Assembly: GCA_003456055.1 (NCBI GenBank)
Contig: DMPG01000343.1
Span: 208 to 8,289, forward strand
Origin: Bacteroidota bacterium
GTDB taxonomy: Bacteria; Bacteroidota; Ignavibacteria; UBA10030; UBA8401
Length of the DNA stretch: 8,082 nucleotides
Direction of reading: 5' to 3'
Of this stretch, positions 1-6,628 are shown in pieces (the first letter of the stretch is position 1; each line of letters begins with the position of its first letter). The position numbers and the translations under genes are program-made. The notes beneath the pieces were generated by a model. That model saw nothing but the letters and a program-made list of their open reading frames with translations. It was not told the origin of the DNA and did no database searches.

Positions 1-21
1 AAAGATTGGTACATCAGAACT

Positions 22-567
22 TTACCGTATAGGCTTTAGTCGGAATGTTAGTTGGGTCAACGGAAAAATGTTCGCCAATCTATTTTCATACAAATCTTTC
101 CTCTTGTTGGCAAAATTTTTTAGAACCCTATCAAACAGATGGCGTTTTATCAATCCCTTATCAAATTCAAAGAAAAGTAATTTGAATTGTATTGAGGAAT
201 ATTGAAAGTTACTATGATCAGTACCCGATATGAAATAGTCGAATGAATGGACTCCAAAAAAATGCTTGTGGGTCGGATCGGTATTTGCATTTCTATGGGG
301 ATAGAATGGAACGGTAATTTCTACGAACCCATCAGGTTTGGTAATACGATGCAGTTCGATCATTACTTTCAACACATCATCGAGATGTTCAAGAATGTTA
401 TCCGCATAGACCTCATCAAAACAACTATCGGTAAAAGGATATGGATACTGATTAAGATCGTGTAAGATATCGGCATCCGATTGAGGATTGATATCGATAC
501 CTGTGGCGTTATTTCTTTTTCGTTTTCCACAACCCACATCAAGAATATTTTTTCGAATGTTATCCAA
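22..567 (-). CDS. Small class I SAM-dependent methyltransferase
   Basis: The 181-residue protein has a Rossmann-type methyltransferase fold. Visible motifs are the SAM-binding motif I (DVGCG, residues 10-14), an acidic residue ending strand 2 (GIDIN, Asp25), and the segment around residues 47-62 where FDEVYADNILEH matches the motif-IV region of Methyltransf_11 proteins. A later DPTHKHFF element, near residue 100, is typical of small methyltransferases often found in glycan or O-antigen contexts. The substrate cannot be read from sequence. It is the last gene of a four-gene minus-strand run and overlaps the DUF58 stop by 8 bp, which suggests translational coupling. The chosen start is TTG. No ATG or GTG lies between it and the in-frame TGA at 592-594, and motif I begins only ten residues in, so the true start must be close. 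The family call is firm; the substrate is unknown. Confidence 0.88.
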   Translation of the reverse strand: MDNIRKNILDVGCGKRKRNNATGIDINPQSDADILHDLNQYPYPFTDSCFDEVYADNILEHLDDVLKVMIELHRITKPDGFVEITVPFYPHRNANTDPTHKHFFGVHSFDYFISGTDHSNFQYSSIQFKLLFFEFDKGLIKRHLFDRVLKNFANKRKDLYENRLANIFPLTQLTFRLKPIR

Positions 568-1474
568 TTCGCTGTCTCTTATTAAGATAATTCAATAATG
601 CAACATCAAACGGGGTTGTTGTATCAAGCAAAATATAATCGATGGAATTTTCGCGACACTCACGTTTGTAGCGTTCAATAAAATCCTTCATCGCTTCTTG
701 ATACGCTTTTTGAATATGATATGGCTGTGTCGTGAGCATTTCTCCCGTTTCCACATCCTTAAACACAGCATCACTGCCAAAAGCAAAATTTCGTTCAACG
801 GGATCAAGAATCTGCATTACTAAAACTTCATGATTGTTGTGTCGAAAATGTTTCAATGCCGCCATTACTTTGTCCGGATCATCGAACAGATCACTCAAAA
901 CGATCACTAAACCCCTTCGTGAAATTCTTTCGGCTAGTTGGTGAAGGGCTGTAGCAGAATTTGTTACATCACCTGGACTCACCTTCTCCAATTCAACAAG
1001 AATTCTACGAAGATGCTGCTTCGTAGCGTGCGGCGGAATAGTAGTTCTGACAATTGAATCAAATAACGTGAGACCAACCGCATCACGTTGCTGGATCATT
1101 AAATAGGAAAGAGACGCAGCAATAAAAGATGCATATTCCATTTTTGAGATTTGCTGTTTTTTTTGGCTTGTCACAGTCGAAGTAAACTTCATCGAGGCAC
1201 TCGTATCAAGAATGATATACGATTTAAGATTCGTTTCTTCTTCAAATTGTTTTACATAGAACCTGTCGGTCTTGCCATACACTCGCCAATCAACTCTTCG
1301 AATCTCATCGCCCGGCATATATTGACGGTGTTCAGCAAATTCAACACTAAAGCCATGATAAGGACTTTTATGCAAACCTGTAATGAAACCTTCTACAACC
1401 AAACGGGCTCGCAATTCCATATTTGCAAGTTTTGAAACAACTTCCGGCTGTAGATATTTTCGTTGAGTCTCCAT
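560..1474 (-). CDS. DUF58 domain protein (von Willebrand A-like)
   Basis: This 304-residue protein shows the DUF58 signature around residues 49-64 (H..Y.PGDEIRRVDW). A MIDAS-like metal-binding motif, DTSAS, follows at 90-94, and a second acidic site sits at VLSDLFDD (Asp195 region). Together these outline a von Willebrand A-like fold. No membrane segment is evident, so it is probably cytosolic. DUF58 proteins are usually encoded beside a MoxR-type AAA ATPase and Bat/VWA proteins and are thought to act in protein-complex maturation or envelope stress. Here neither neighbour is present: the gene lies between a TPR lipoprotein and a small methyltransferase. Its ATG directly follows the TAA of the lipoprotein gene (0 bp gap), which indicates co-transcription and coupling. 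The coding strand contains an A8 run (1157-1164). Length is normal for the family and all motif residues look intact. Molecular function is not established. Confidence 0.93.
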   Translation of the reverse strand: METQRKYLQPEVVSKLANMELRARLVVEGFITGLHKSPYHGFSVEFAEHRQYMPGDEIRRVDWRVYGKTDRFYVKQFEEETNLKSYIILDTSASMKFTSTVTSQKKQQISKMEYASFIAASLSYLMIQQRDAVGLTLFDSIVRTTIPPHATKQHLRRILVELEKVSPGDVTNSATALHQLAERISRRGLVIVLSDLFDDPDKVMAALKHFRHNNHEVLVMQILDPVERNFAFGSDAVFKDVETGEMLTTQPYHIQKAYQEAMKDFIERYKRECRENSIDYILLDTTTPFDVALLNYLNKRQRIG

Positions 1475-1972
1475 TTACTTTTTTGACATTCGTGTTTTGT
1501 TCTTTTGCTGCTCGGTTAATGCTTCTTGCGGGGACTTTCCGATTGATTCTAATTCAAATTTCACTGTAGGGGCTAAATCATGATTTGGATATTTGAGAAG
1601 AAATTTTTCATAATAAATTTTTGCGCTGTCGAACATTTGAAGATTATTATTGTAGATATATCCTGTTAGAAACAATGATAACGCAGAAGGCTGCATCTCG
1701 GGATATTGTTCATGGAATAATTTGTAATTATCCAGTGCTTCACGTGGCTGGTTCTTAAAACGATAACTTTCTGCAAGTGCAAATCGCGCCCAGCCGCCAT
1801 AACGACCTTGGGGAAAATCTTTGATAATTTTCTGAGAAACTTGCAATGTAGAATCCCAATTCTTATTAGCTTTCGCCAGTTCAATTTTAATCCATAGTTC
1901 TTCGTCTGTAAAATTGCTGCAGGCATTTAAGAATAATAAGAATACTGGGATGAATAATTTCATTCTCTTCAC
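1475..1972 (-). CDS. TPR lipoprotein, BamD/YfiO-like
   Basis: The 165-residue protein starts with a basic n-region, a hydrophobic stretch (residues 6-15) and a lipobox LNAC with the lipidated cysteine at 18. It should therefore be anchored in the outer membrane or the outer face of the inner membrane. The rest is helical and forms about three tetratricopeptide repeats (roughly 24-57, 60-93 and 96-131), with typical A-L-x-x-Y and YPxx endings. This resembles the TPR portion of BamD/YfiO and YbgF-type proteins, but it is shorter than BamD (about 245 residues), so a role in β-barrel assembly is only a possibility. The N at the -2 lipobox position is less common. The start is ambiguous: GTG at 1972 gives MKRMKLF, and an ATG three codons later (1963) gives MKLF; both leave a working signal. 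It lies 9 bp after rsmB and abuts the DUF58 start. Confidence 0.85.
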   Translation of the reverse strand: MKRMKLFIPVFLLFLNACSNFTDEELWIKIELAKANKNWDSTLQVSQKIIKDFPQGRYGGWARFALAESYRFKNQPREALDNYKLFHEQYPEMQPSALSLFLTGYIYNNNLQMFDSAKIYYEKFLLKYPNHDLAPTVKFELESIGKSPQEALTEQQKNKTRMSKK

Positions 1973-1981
1973 GATAACTGT

Positions 1982-3262
1982 TTAACTAACTCTTTTCATA
2001 ACGGCGGCAAAAAAACCATCGGTGTTAAATTTGTGCGGTAACAATTGAAAATATTTATTATCAGTCATACCTGCAAGATTATACCTCTCCAATATTGACG
2101 AGGGATTCACTAATTCAAAATTCTTTTTCATACTTAAGAACAGTTCTACCACATTTTCATTTTCATCTTTTATTAATGAGCAAGTTGCATACACCAATCT
2201 ACCGCCTACCTTAACATATTGTGAATTAAACGATAAGATTGAAAGCTGTTTTTCGTGCAATTCTCGAACCATTTGTTCTGTAACACTCCATTTCATTCCC
2301 GGATTTCGACGAATTGTTCCTGTTCCGGTACATGGGGCATCGACCAACACAAAATCAGCCGCATCAATAAAGCCCTCTTCAACTTCGTTTTCACGAATCG
2401 CTTTTGTGCGAATGGTATCAACTCCGCTTCGGCGAATACGTTTTTTTAGTTCATCCAATCTAAACGAATGAATATCAAAAGCAAAAATCTCACCGCGATT
2501 GTTCATGATAGATGCCATCGCCAATGCTTTTCCTCCGGCACCCGCACATGCATCAATCACTTTTGATTTTGGTTTTGGATCAACAAGCATCGCAAGCAAT
2601 TGACTTCCTTCATCCTGCACCTCAAATAAACCCTCCTTGAATGCCAGTGATTGAAATACATTGATTCGTTTCTTTAGATGAAGTGCATACGGAGAATATT
2701 TTGCTTTTTCTGTTTCAATGCCTTCTAATTCCATTTTCCGTTGACATTCTTCTACGGTAGTTTTGAGAGTATTTACACGAAGTGTCATTGGTGCTTGTGT
2801 GTTCAGTGTCCTACACAATGGAGTTACTTCAGAACTCCCAAAATATTCGTTCCACTCTTGGATCATCCAATCCTGAAAGGAATAGTGCAATGCAACAGCA
2901 TCAACGCTTGAACCACCAGCAAGATTAGAATTGATATTTTGTTCAATTCTTACGATTGTATCGATTGGAATATCAACTTCAGTACTAAGCAGATCTACAG
3001 CATATTTTTTATCCATCAATAAATATGCAACGCAGCTAAAAAGACTTATTCGTTTCTCTTCAATGTCATTAAAGCTAAGTTCTATTTTTCGTTTATTACG
3101 AAGAATGCCATATAATGTCTCCGAAATAAATCGTCTATCTTTTGAACCGAGATATTTCCTTTCTCGAAAGAACATGTCGATCAGTCGGTCTGCCGGTTTT
3201 GGAGAAATAAGAACCTCAGAATAAAGTTCTGTGACATGTCCGATGAGAGAGGAAAGTTTCAT
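1982..3262 (-). CDS. rsmB: RsmB-family 16S rRNA (cytosine-C5) methyltransferase
   Basis: The 426-residue protein matches the usual RsmB length (about 430). Residues 1 to about 135 form a helical NusB-like RNA-binding domain, followed by the Nop2/Sun catalytic domain. SAM motif I is DACAGAGGK (237-245), and motif II has an acidic residue near 263. Motif IV is VDAPCTGTGTIRRNP with Cys311, and motif VI is YATCS with Cys361. In this family the motif VI cysteine attacks C6 of the target cytosine and the motif IV cysteine helps release the enzyme; both are present. The C-terminal TDGFF element is also conserved. E. coli RsmB methylates C967 of 16S rRNA. Assignment to RsmB rather than RsmF or another NOL1/NOP2/Sun member rests on the NusB-like N-terminus and the length. 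It is the first gene of the minus-strand run and has an ATG start without an obvious Shine-Dalgarno site. Confidence 0.93.
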   Translation of the reverse strand: MKLSSLIGHVTELYSEVLISPKPADRLIDMFFRERKYLGSKDRRFISETLYGILRNKRKIELSFNDIEEKRISLFSCVAYLLMDKKYAVDLLSTEVDIPIDTIVRIEQNINSNLAGGSSVDAVALHYSFQDWMIQEWNEYFGSSEVTPLCRTLNTQAPMTLRVNTLKTTVEECQRKMELEGIETEKAKYSPYALHLKKRINVFQSLAFKEGLFEVQDEGSQLLAMLVDPKPKSKVIDACAGAGGKALAMASIMNNRGEIFAFDIHSFRLDELKKRIRRSGVDTIRTKAIRENEVEEGFIDAADFVLVDAPCTGTGTIRRNPGMKWSVTEQMVRELHEKQLSILSFNSQYVKVGGRLVYATCSLIKDENENVVELFLSMKKNFELVNPSSILERYNLAGMTDNKYFQLLPHKFNTDGFFAAVMKRVS

Positions 3263-3313
3263 AAATGAAAAAGAGCATTTTTAACGTTTTTGAAAGAAGT
3301 ATGTTCAACAAGA

Positions 3314-3344
3314 GAAAGTTACTCAATTAATGATTTCAGTCCAA
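3314..3344 (-). promoter_or_regulatory. Possible promoter of the rsmB operon
   Basis: On the minus strand a TTG (3342-3344) is followed after 20 bases by TAACTTTC (3314-3321). This resembles the Bacteroidota -33 (TTTG) and -7 (TAnnTTTG) elements at the expected spacing. Transcription would begin near 3307, leaving a leader of about 45 nt before the rsmB ATG. In AT-rich DNA such matches arise by chance, so this is a suggestion only. Confidence 0.28.
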
Positions 3345-3441
3345 GCAAGAATTACTTAATTTGTAGTACAATTATTAAATGAAAGAAGAAAAATCAATTC
3401 ATTCAGAACTATTTGAAGGAACAATCGATCATTCTAAAAAT

Positions 3442-3469
3442 AAAAAGGACGGATATGTCCGTCCTTTTT
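3442..3469 (-). terminator. Rho-independent terminator, perfect 12-bp hairpin
   Basis: AAAAAGGACGGA (3442-3453) and its exact reverse complement (3458-3469) flank a 4-base loop. The 7-bp GC-rich core is extended by five A-T pairs. On the minus strand the stem is followed by a long U-rich tail (TTTTTATTTTTA). On the plus strand the tail is only five T's and then GCATAAC. The structure could stop transcription from both sides, but it is better formed for minus-strand transcripts. It sits 22 bp past the stop of the small minus-strand ORF at 3492-3713 and insulates rsmB from it. Confidence 0.8.
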
Positions 3470-3491
3470 GCATAACAACTATTTACGAAGT

Positions 3492-3713
3492 TCAAATTTT
3501 TGTAAGCATTGACATTCGTCGTTTTTCAGTTTTTGAAACATCTTTTTCGATAATTCGAAGTACAATCAAAACGATGATTGCAACAACAAAAAAGATTTCT
3601 TGCGGCAAAGCAACTAAAGCAATTGTAAAACTGGTAAGAATAATTGCAATGTTAAAGAATAAAACACCACTATTTTTTTGGACTTTATTGGTTGCAGTAT
3701 TTGATGTTGTCAT
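3492..3713 (-). CDS. Small two-helix membrane protein, function unknown
   Basis: I do not recognise this 73-residue protein. It has a polar N-terminus (residues 1-16), a hydrophobic segment at about 17-36, a short Pro-Gln-Glu turn at 37-39, a second hydrophobic segment at about 40-55, and a basic tail with KTEKRR at 61-66. This is a helical hairpin with the positive charge after helix 2, so both ends probably face the cytoplasm. Support for a real gene is mostly contextual. GAGGGG lies just upstream of the ATG, with five bases between GAGG and the start. A possible promoter sits at 3755-3784, and a strong same-strand terminator begins 22 bp after the TGA. The opposite-strand frame here (3379-3825) runs straight through that hairpin and is less likely. 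Without homologues it could still be a chance ORF. Confidence 0.55.
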   Translation of the reverse strand: MTTSNTATNKVQKNSGVLFFNIAIILTSFTIALVALPQEIFFVVAIIVLIVLRIIEKDVSKTEKRRMSMLTKI

Positions 3714-3874
3714 TGTCCCCTCATTTGTTTGTTTTAACTATATATACATAATACATTATCTGCCTGAAATTGTTGTGACTGCAATCATTATTCTTCTATT
3801 TTTTACTTCATACATGGGTTACTAAATATTTCAGACTTTTTTTTGAAGATTTTTGTATCTTATCAAATAAAATC
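3714..3874. promoter_or_regulatory. Divergent control region between the small ORF and the patatin gene
   Basis: These 161 very AT-rich bases separate two divergently read genes, so promoters for both should lie here. For the plus strand one weak candidate is TTGTGA (3773-3778), then 18 bases, then TATTTT (3797-3802), which would give a leader of about 70 nt. No Shine-Dalgarno site precedes the patatin ATG (TCAAATAAAATC). The region also has a T8 run at 3837-3844. I see no clear operator palindrome. Confidence 0.4.
3755..3784 (-). promoter_or_regulatory. Possible promoter of the small membrane-protein gene
   Basis: Reading the minus strand, TTGCAG (3779-3784) is followed after 18 bases by GATAAT (3755-3760), a near-match to a -10 box. 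Initiation would fall near 3748, about 35 nt ahead of the ATG at 3713. The -35 half matches only weakly (TTG), so the call is tentative. Confidence 0.3.
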
Positions 3875-6628
3875 ATGAATATAAAAGCATTTCAGCACAC
3901 CATAAAAAAAACATTTTTATTTCTTTTTCTCTGTAACTCTTTTTTTTACTCTCAAGAAAAGAAAATAACTGTGACCCCGCTGTTCTCTGGACAAACAACC
4001 GGAAGAACAGTTTCACTACAGTTTCAAACGGTGAAGCGACCAACAGTATGCCTCGTATTGAGCGGTGGTGGTTCAAGAGGGATTGCACACATAGGGGTCA
4101 TTAAAGAACTTGAAAAGAACAATATTCCAATCGATTATATAGTTGGGACAAGTATCGGTGCAATCATTGGGGGATTGTATGCTTCAGGCTATTCAACGAC
4201 AGAACTTGAAAAATTAATTGATACAACGGATTGGAATTATATTCTTTCTTTAACACAAGATAATGAAAGATCAGATCTATATTTTTCTCATAAACTAGCA
4301 GCGGATAGAAAACAATTGACCATTCGATTTGATGGATTAACTCCAATAATACCATCTGCAATTTCGAGCGGGCAGCGATTGACAAATTTCATCAATAAGT
4401 TAACATTACAGAGCATCTATCACCCTATTCACGATTTTGATGATCTCAAAATTCCGTTTCGTTGTGTATCTACCGATCTTATTTCAGGAAAAATGATCGT
4501 ATTTGGATCTGGAAATTTATCTGAGGCTCTACGAGCCAGCATTTCTATTCCACTGTTGTACAGTCCATTGCGAAAAGATACACTCGAATTAACTGATGGT
4601 GGATTACTTTCAAATATCCCTGTTGATGTGGCAAAAAATCTTGGAGCTGATATCATCATCGCAGTAAACACTGTAAGCCCTCTGCGAACAGCTTCACAAT
4701 TGAATAACCCTTGGGAGGTTTCTGATCAGATAGTCAATATTATGGCTCAGGAATCGAATAAGAGGTCATTGGAGAGTGCAACAATAGTAATAACACCGAA
4801 TTTGGGCTTCTATTCATCCGTAGATTTTTCAAATCTTTCACTTGTTAAACAACAGGGAAAGGAAGCCGCAACAGTAATGATTAAGGCAATAAAAGATTCG
4901 ATCGAATCAAAAAAGCGACAGATGGTCTATGATGCTTCTCCGTTATCAAATTTTTCTATGTACATCACTTCAGTCCAAGAGAATATTGAATACACTGATC
5001 CTTCATTTAAAAATATTTTACAACCCAATACAATTTCTTCAGTTCCCGTTATTCGTGAAATGTTATCAGACCTTTACAGCAAAGGTTGGTATAATGATGT
5101 TAAAGCAGAAATCAGCTTCTTAGATTCAACTGCAGATGTTACAATTTTAGCATCAGCAAATCCGCTGCTTCATTCAATCTCTTTGACAGGAAACTCTTTG
5201 ATCGATTCAGGAATTCTTCTTTCACCATTCGATTCACTCATTGGAAAACCATTTAGTATTCCTAAAATGGAAGAAGCATACGAAATATTTTTGGGCATGT
5301 ACCGCTCGAACGGATATTCACTTGCCCGTATAAAACATATTAGTTTTGATTCAACCACAGGAAACCTATCCTTAGAGATTAGCGAAGGAATTATTAGCAA
5401 GATCTATCTTAAGGGGAAAATATTATCACGGGATTGGGTAATTTGGCGGGAGTTGGGATTCCGCGACGGAAATATTTTTACTGTTGAAAAAGGGAAAAAA
5501 GCACTTACCAATCTTTATGGCACAAATCTTTTTGAACAAGTATCGATGGATGTTGGCTATGAGAATGAAGAACCGGTTATTTCAATACAAATGGAAGAAA
5601 AATCAACTGATGTATCTCGTCTCGGATTTAGGCTTGACAATGAACGCAATCTCCAACCATCCCTAGAATTTCGAAATGAAAATTTGCTTGGAACTGCAAC
5701 TGAAGTGGGCGCAAGTTTTTCTGGAGGACTAAGAAACCGAAAATATCTTACAGAATTTCAAGCAAATCGAATATTTAACACGTATTTCACGTTAAATCTG
5801 GATGCGTATTATGATCTGCGCGACATCAATACATATGCGGATGATAAAAACCAAACATCCCAGAGAATATTTCTTCGTTCAAAGATTGGAGAATACCGCC
5901 AAATTCTCTACGGAGTTTCACTTCAACTTGGGCAGCAGGTAGAACGCTTTGGTATTTTTAATATTGAATATCGTATTGAATCTGATGAAGTAAAATTCAT
6001 TACCGGAACCGGATACAATCCGGAAGAATTTACGCTTCAAACTTTCAGAATCAGCTCAACAATTGACTCACGAGATCGGTATCCTTTTGCACGCATAGGT
6101 TCTCTCACAAATTTTTCTTGGGAAACTGCTACTTCATCATTAAAAGGTGTTGTCGGCGATGTCGGCTATTCAAAGATCTATTTTGCGTATGAAACAAATA
6201 CATCATATCAGAATTTCACACTTCACCCAAAAATTATTATCGGATTTGGAGATCAAACACTCCCCTTAACACAACAATTCGCACTTGGTGGCGAAGATTC
6301 TTTCTTTGGATTACGAGAGTATGATTCCCGCGGCCGACAGATTTTTTTGACTAGTGTGGAATTTAGAACCAGATTCCCATTTAAGGTTATTTGGGATACA
6401 TATTTTCGGATACGATATGATATTGGGAGTATTTGGCCTCAGAGAGAAGATATTCGGTTAAGGGATTTTCACCATGGAGTTGGAATTATCCTATCACTCG
6501 ATACGCCGATTGGACCAATCAATGCGTCAGTAGGAAGAAGTTTCTATATCAGAAGAGATGTGCTTGATCAACCACTTACGCTTGGGCCGATCATTGGATA
6601 TTTTTCAATTGGATATCCGATTTTTTAA
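3875..6628 (+). CDS. Patatin-like phospholipase with POTRA repeats and Omp85 barrel (PlpD-like, type Vd)
   Basis: This 917-residue protein has a signal peptide (basic start, hydrophobic 13-20, likely cleavage near 26-27). A patatin lipase domain spans about 57-350: oxyanion loop GGGSRG (64-69), nucleophile motif GTSIG with Ser93, and catalytic DGG with Asp241. The Ser-Asp dyad is intact, so phospholipase or lipid acyl-hydrolase activity is expected. Residues 386-575 hold three POTRA-like β-α-α-β-β units (about 386-428, 428-505, 505-575). Residues from about 577 to the end form an Omp85-type barrel, with a loop-6-like GLREYDSRGR segment (812-821) and a terminal Phe after alternating residues. 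PlpD of Pseudomonas aeruginosa and FplA of Fusobacterium share this plan, in which the barrel carries the lipase to the surface. It reads away from its neighbours on the left, and its stop overlaps the convergent permease stop. Confidence 0.92.
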   Translation: MNIKAFQHTIKKTFLFLFLCNSFFYSQEKKITVTPLFSGQTTGRTVSLQFQTVKRPTVCLVLSGGGSRGIAHIGVIKELEKNNIPIDYIVGTSIGAIIGGLYASGYSTTELEKLIDTTDWNYILSLTQDNERSDLYFSHKLAADRKQLTIRFDGLTPIIPSAISSGQRLTNFINKLTLQSIYHPIHDFDDLKIPFRCVSTDLISGKMIVFGSGNLSEALRASISIPLLYSPLRKDTLELTDGGLLSNIPVDVAKNLGADIIIAVNTVSPLRTASQLNNPWEVSDQIVNIMAQESNKRSLESATIVITPNLGFYSSVDFSNLSLVKQQGKEAATVMIKAIKDSIESKKRQMVYDASPLSNFSMYITSVQENIEYTDPSFKNILQPNTISSVPVIREMLSDLYSKGWYNDVKAEISFLDSTADVTILASANPLLHSISLTGNSLIDSGILLSPFDSLIGKPFSIPKMEEAYEIFLGMYRSNGYSLARIKHISFDSTTGNLSLEISEGIISKIYLKGKILSRDWVIWRELGFRDGNIFTVEKGKKALTNLYGTNLFEQVSMDVGYENEEPVISIQMEEKSTDVSRLGFRLDNERNLQPSLEFRNENLLGTATEVGASFSGGLRNRKYLTEFQANRIFNTYFTLNLDAYYDLRDINTYADDKNQTSQRIFLRSKIGEYRQILYGVSLQLGQQVERFGIFNIEYRIESDEVKFITGTGYNPEEFTLQTFRISSTIDSRDRYPFARIGSLTNFSWETATSSLKGVVGDVGYSKIYFAYETNTSYQNFTLHPKIIIGFGDQTLPLTQQFALGGEDSFFGLREYDSRGRQIFLTSVEFRTRFPFKVIWDTYFRIRYDIGSIWPQREDIRLRDFHHGVGIILSLDTPIGPINASVGRSFYIRRDVLDQPLTLGPIIGYFSIGYPIF

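Noticed and set aside
1..21. Possible start (ATG at 12-14, minus strand) of a next gene in the left operon
   Set aside because: Only four codons fit before the window edge, too little to support a gene.
3379..3825. Plus-strand frame of 148 codons in the intergenic region
   Set aside because: It reads straight through the perfect hairpin terminator at 3442-3469, has no recognisable domain, and lies opposite a better-supported minus-strand ORF.
3930..3936. Cysteine at residue 20 of the patatin protein as a lipoprotein site
   Set aside because: The preceding residues (LFLFL) lack the small residue needed before the cysteine of a lipobox; a signal peptidase I site after the FYS segment fits better.
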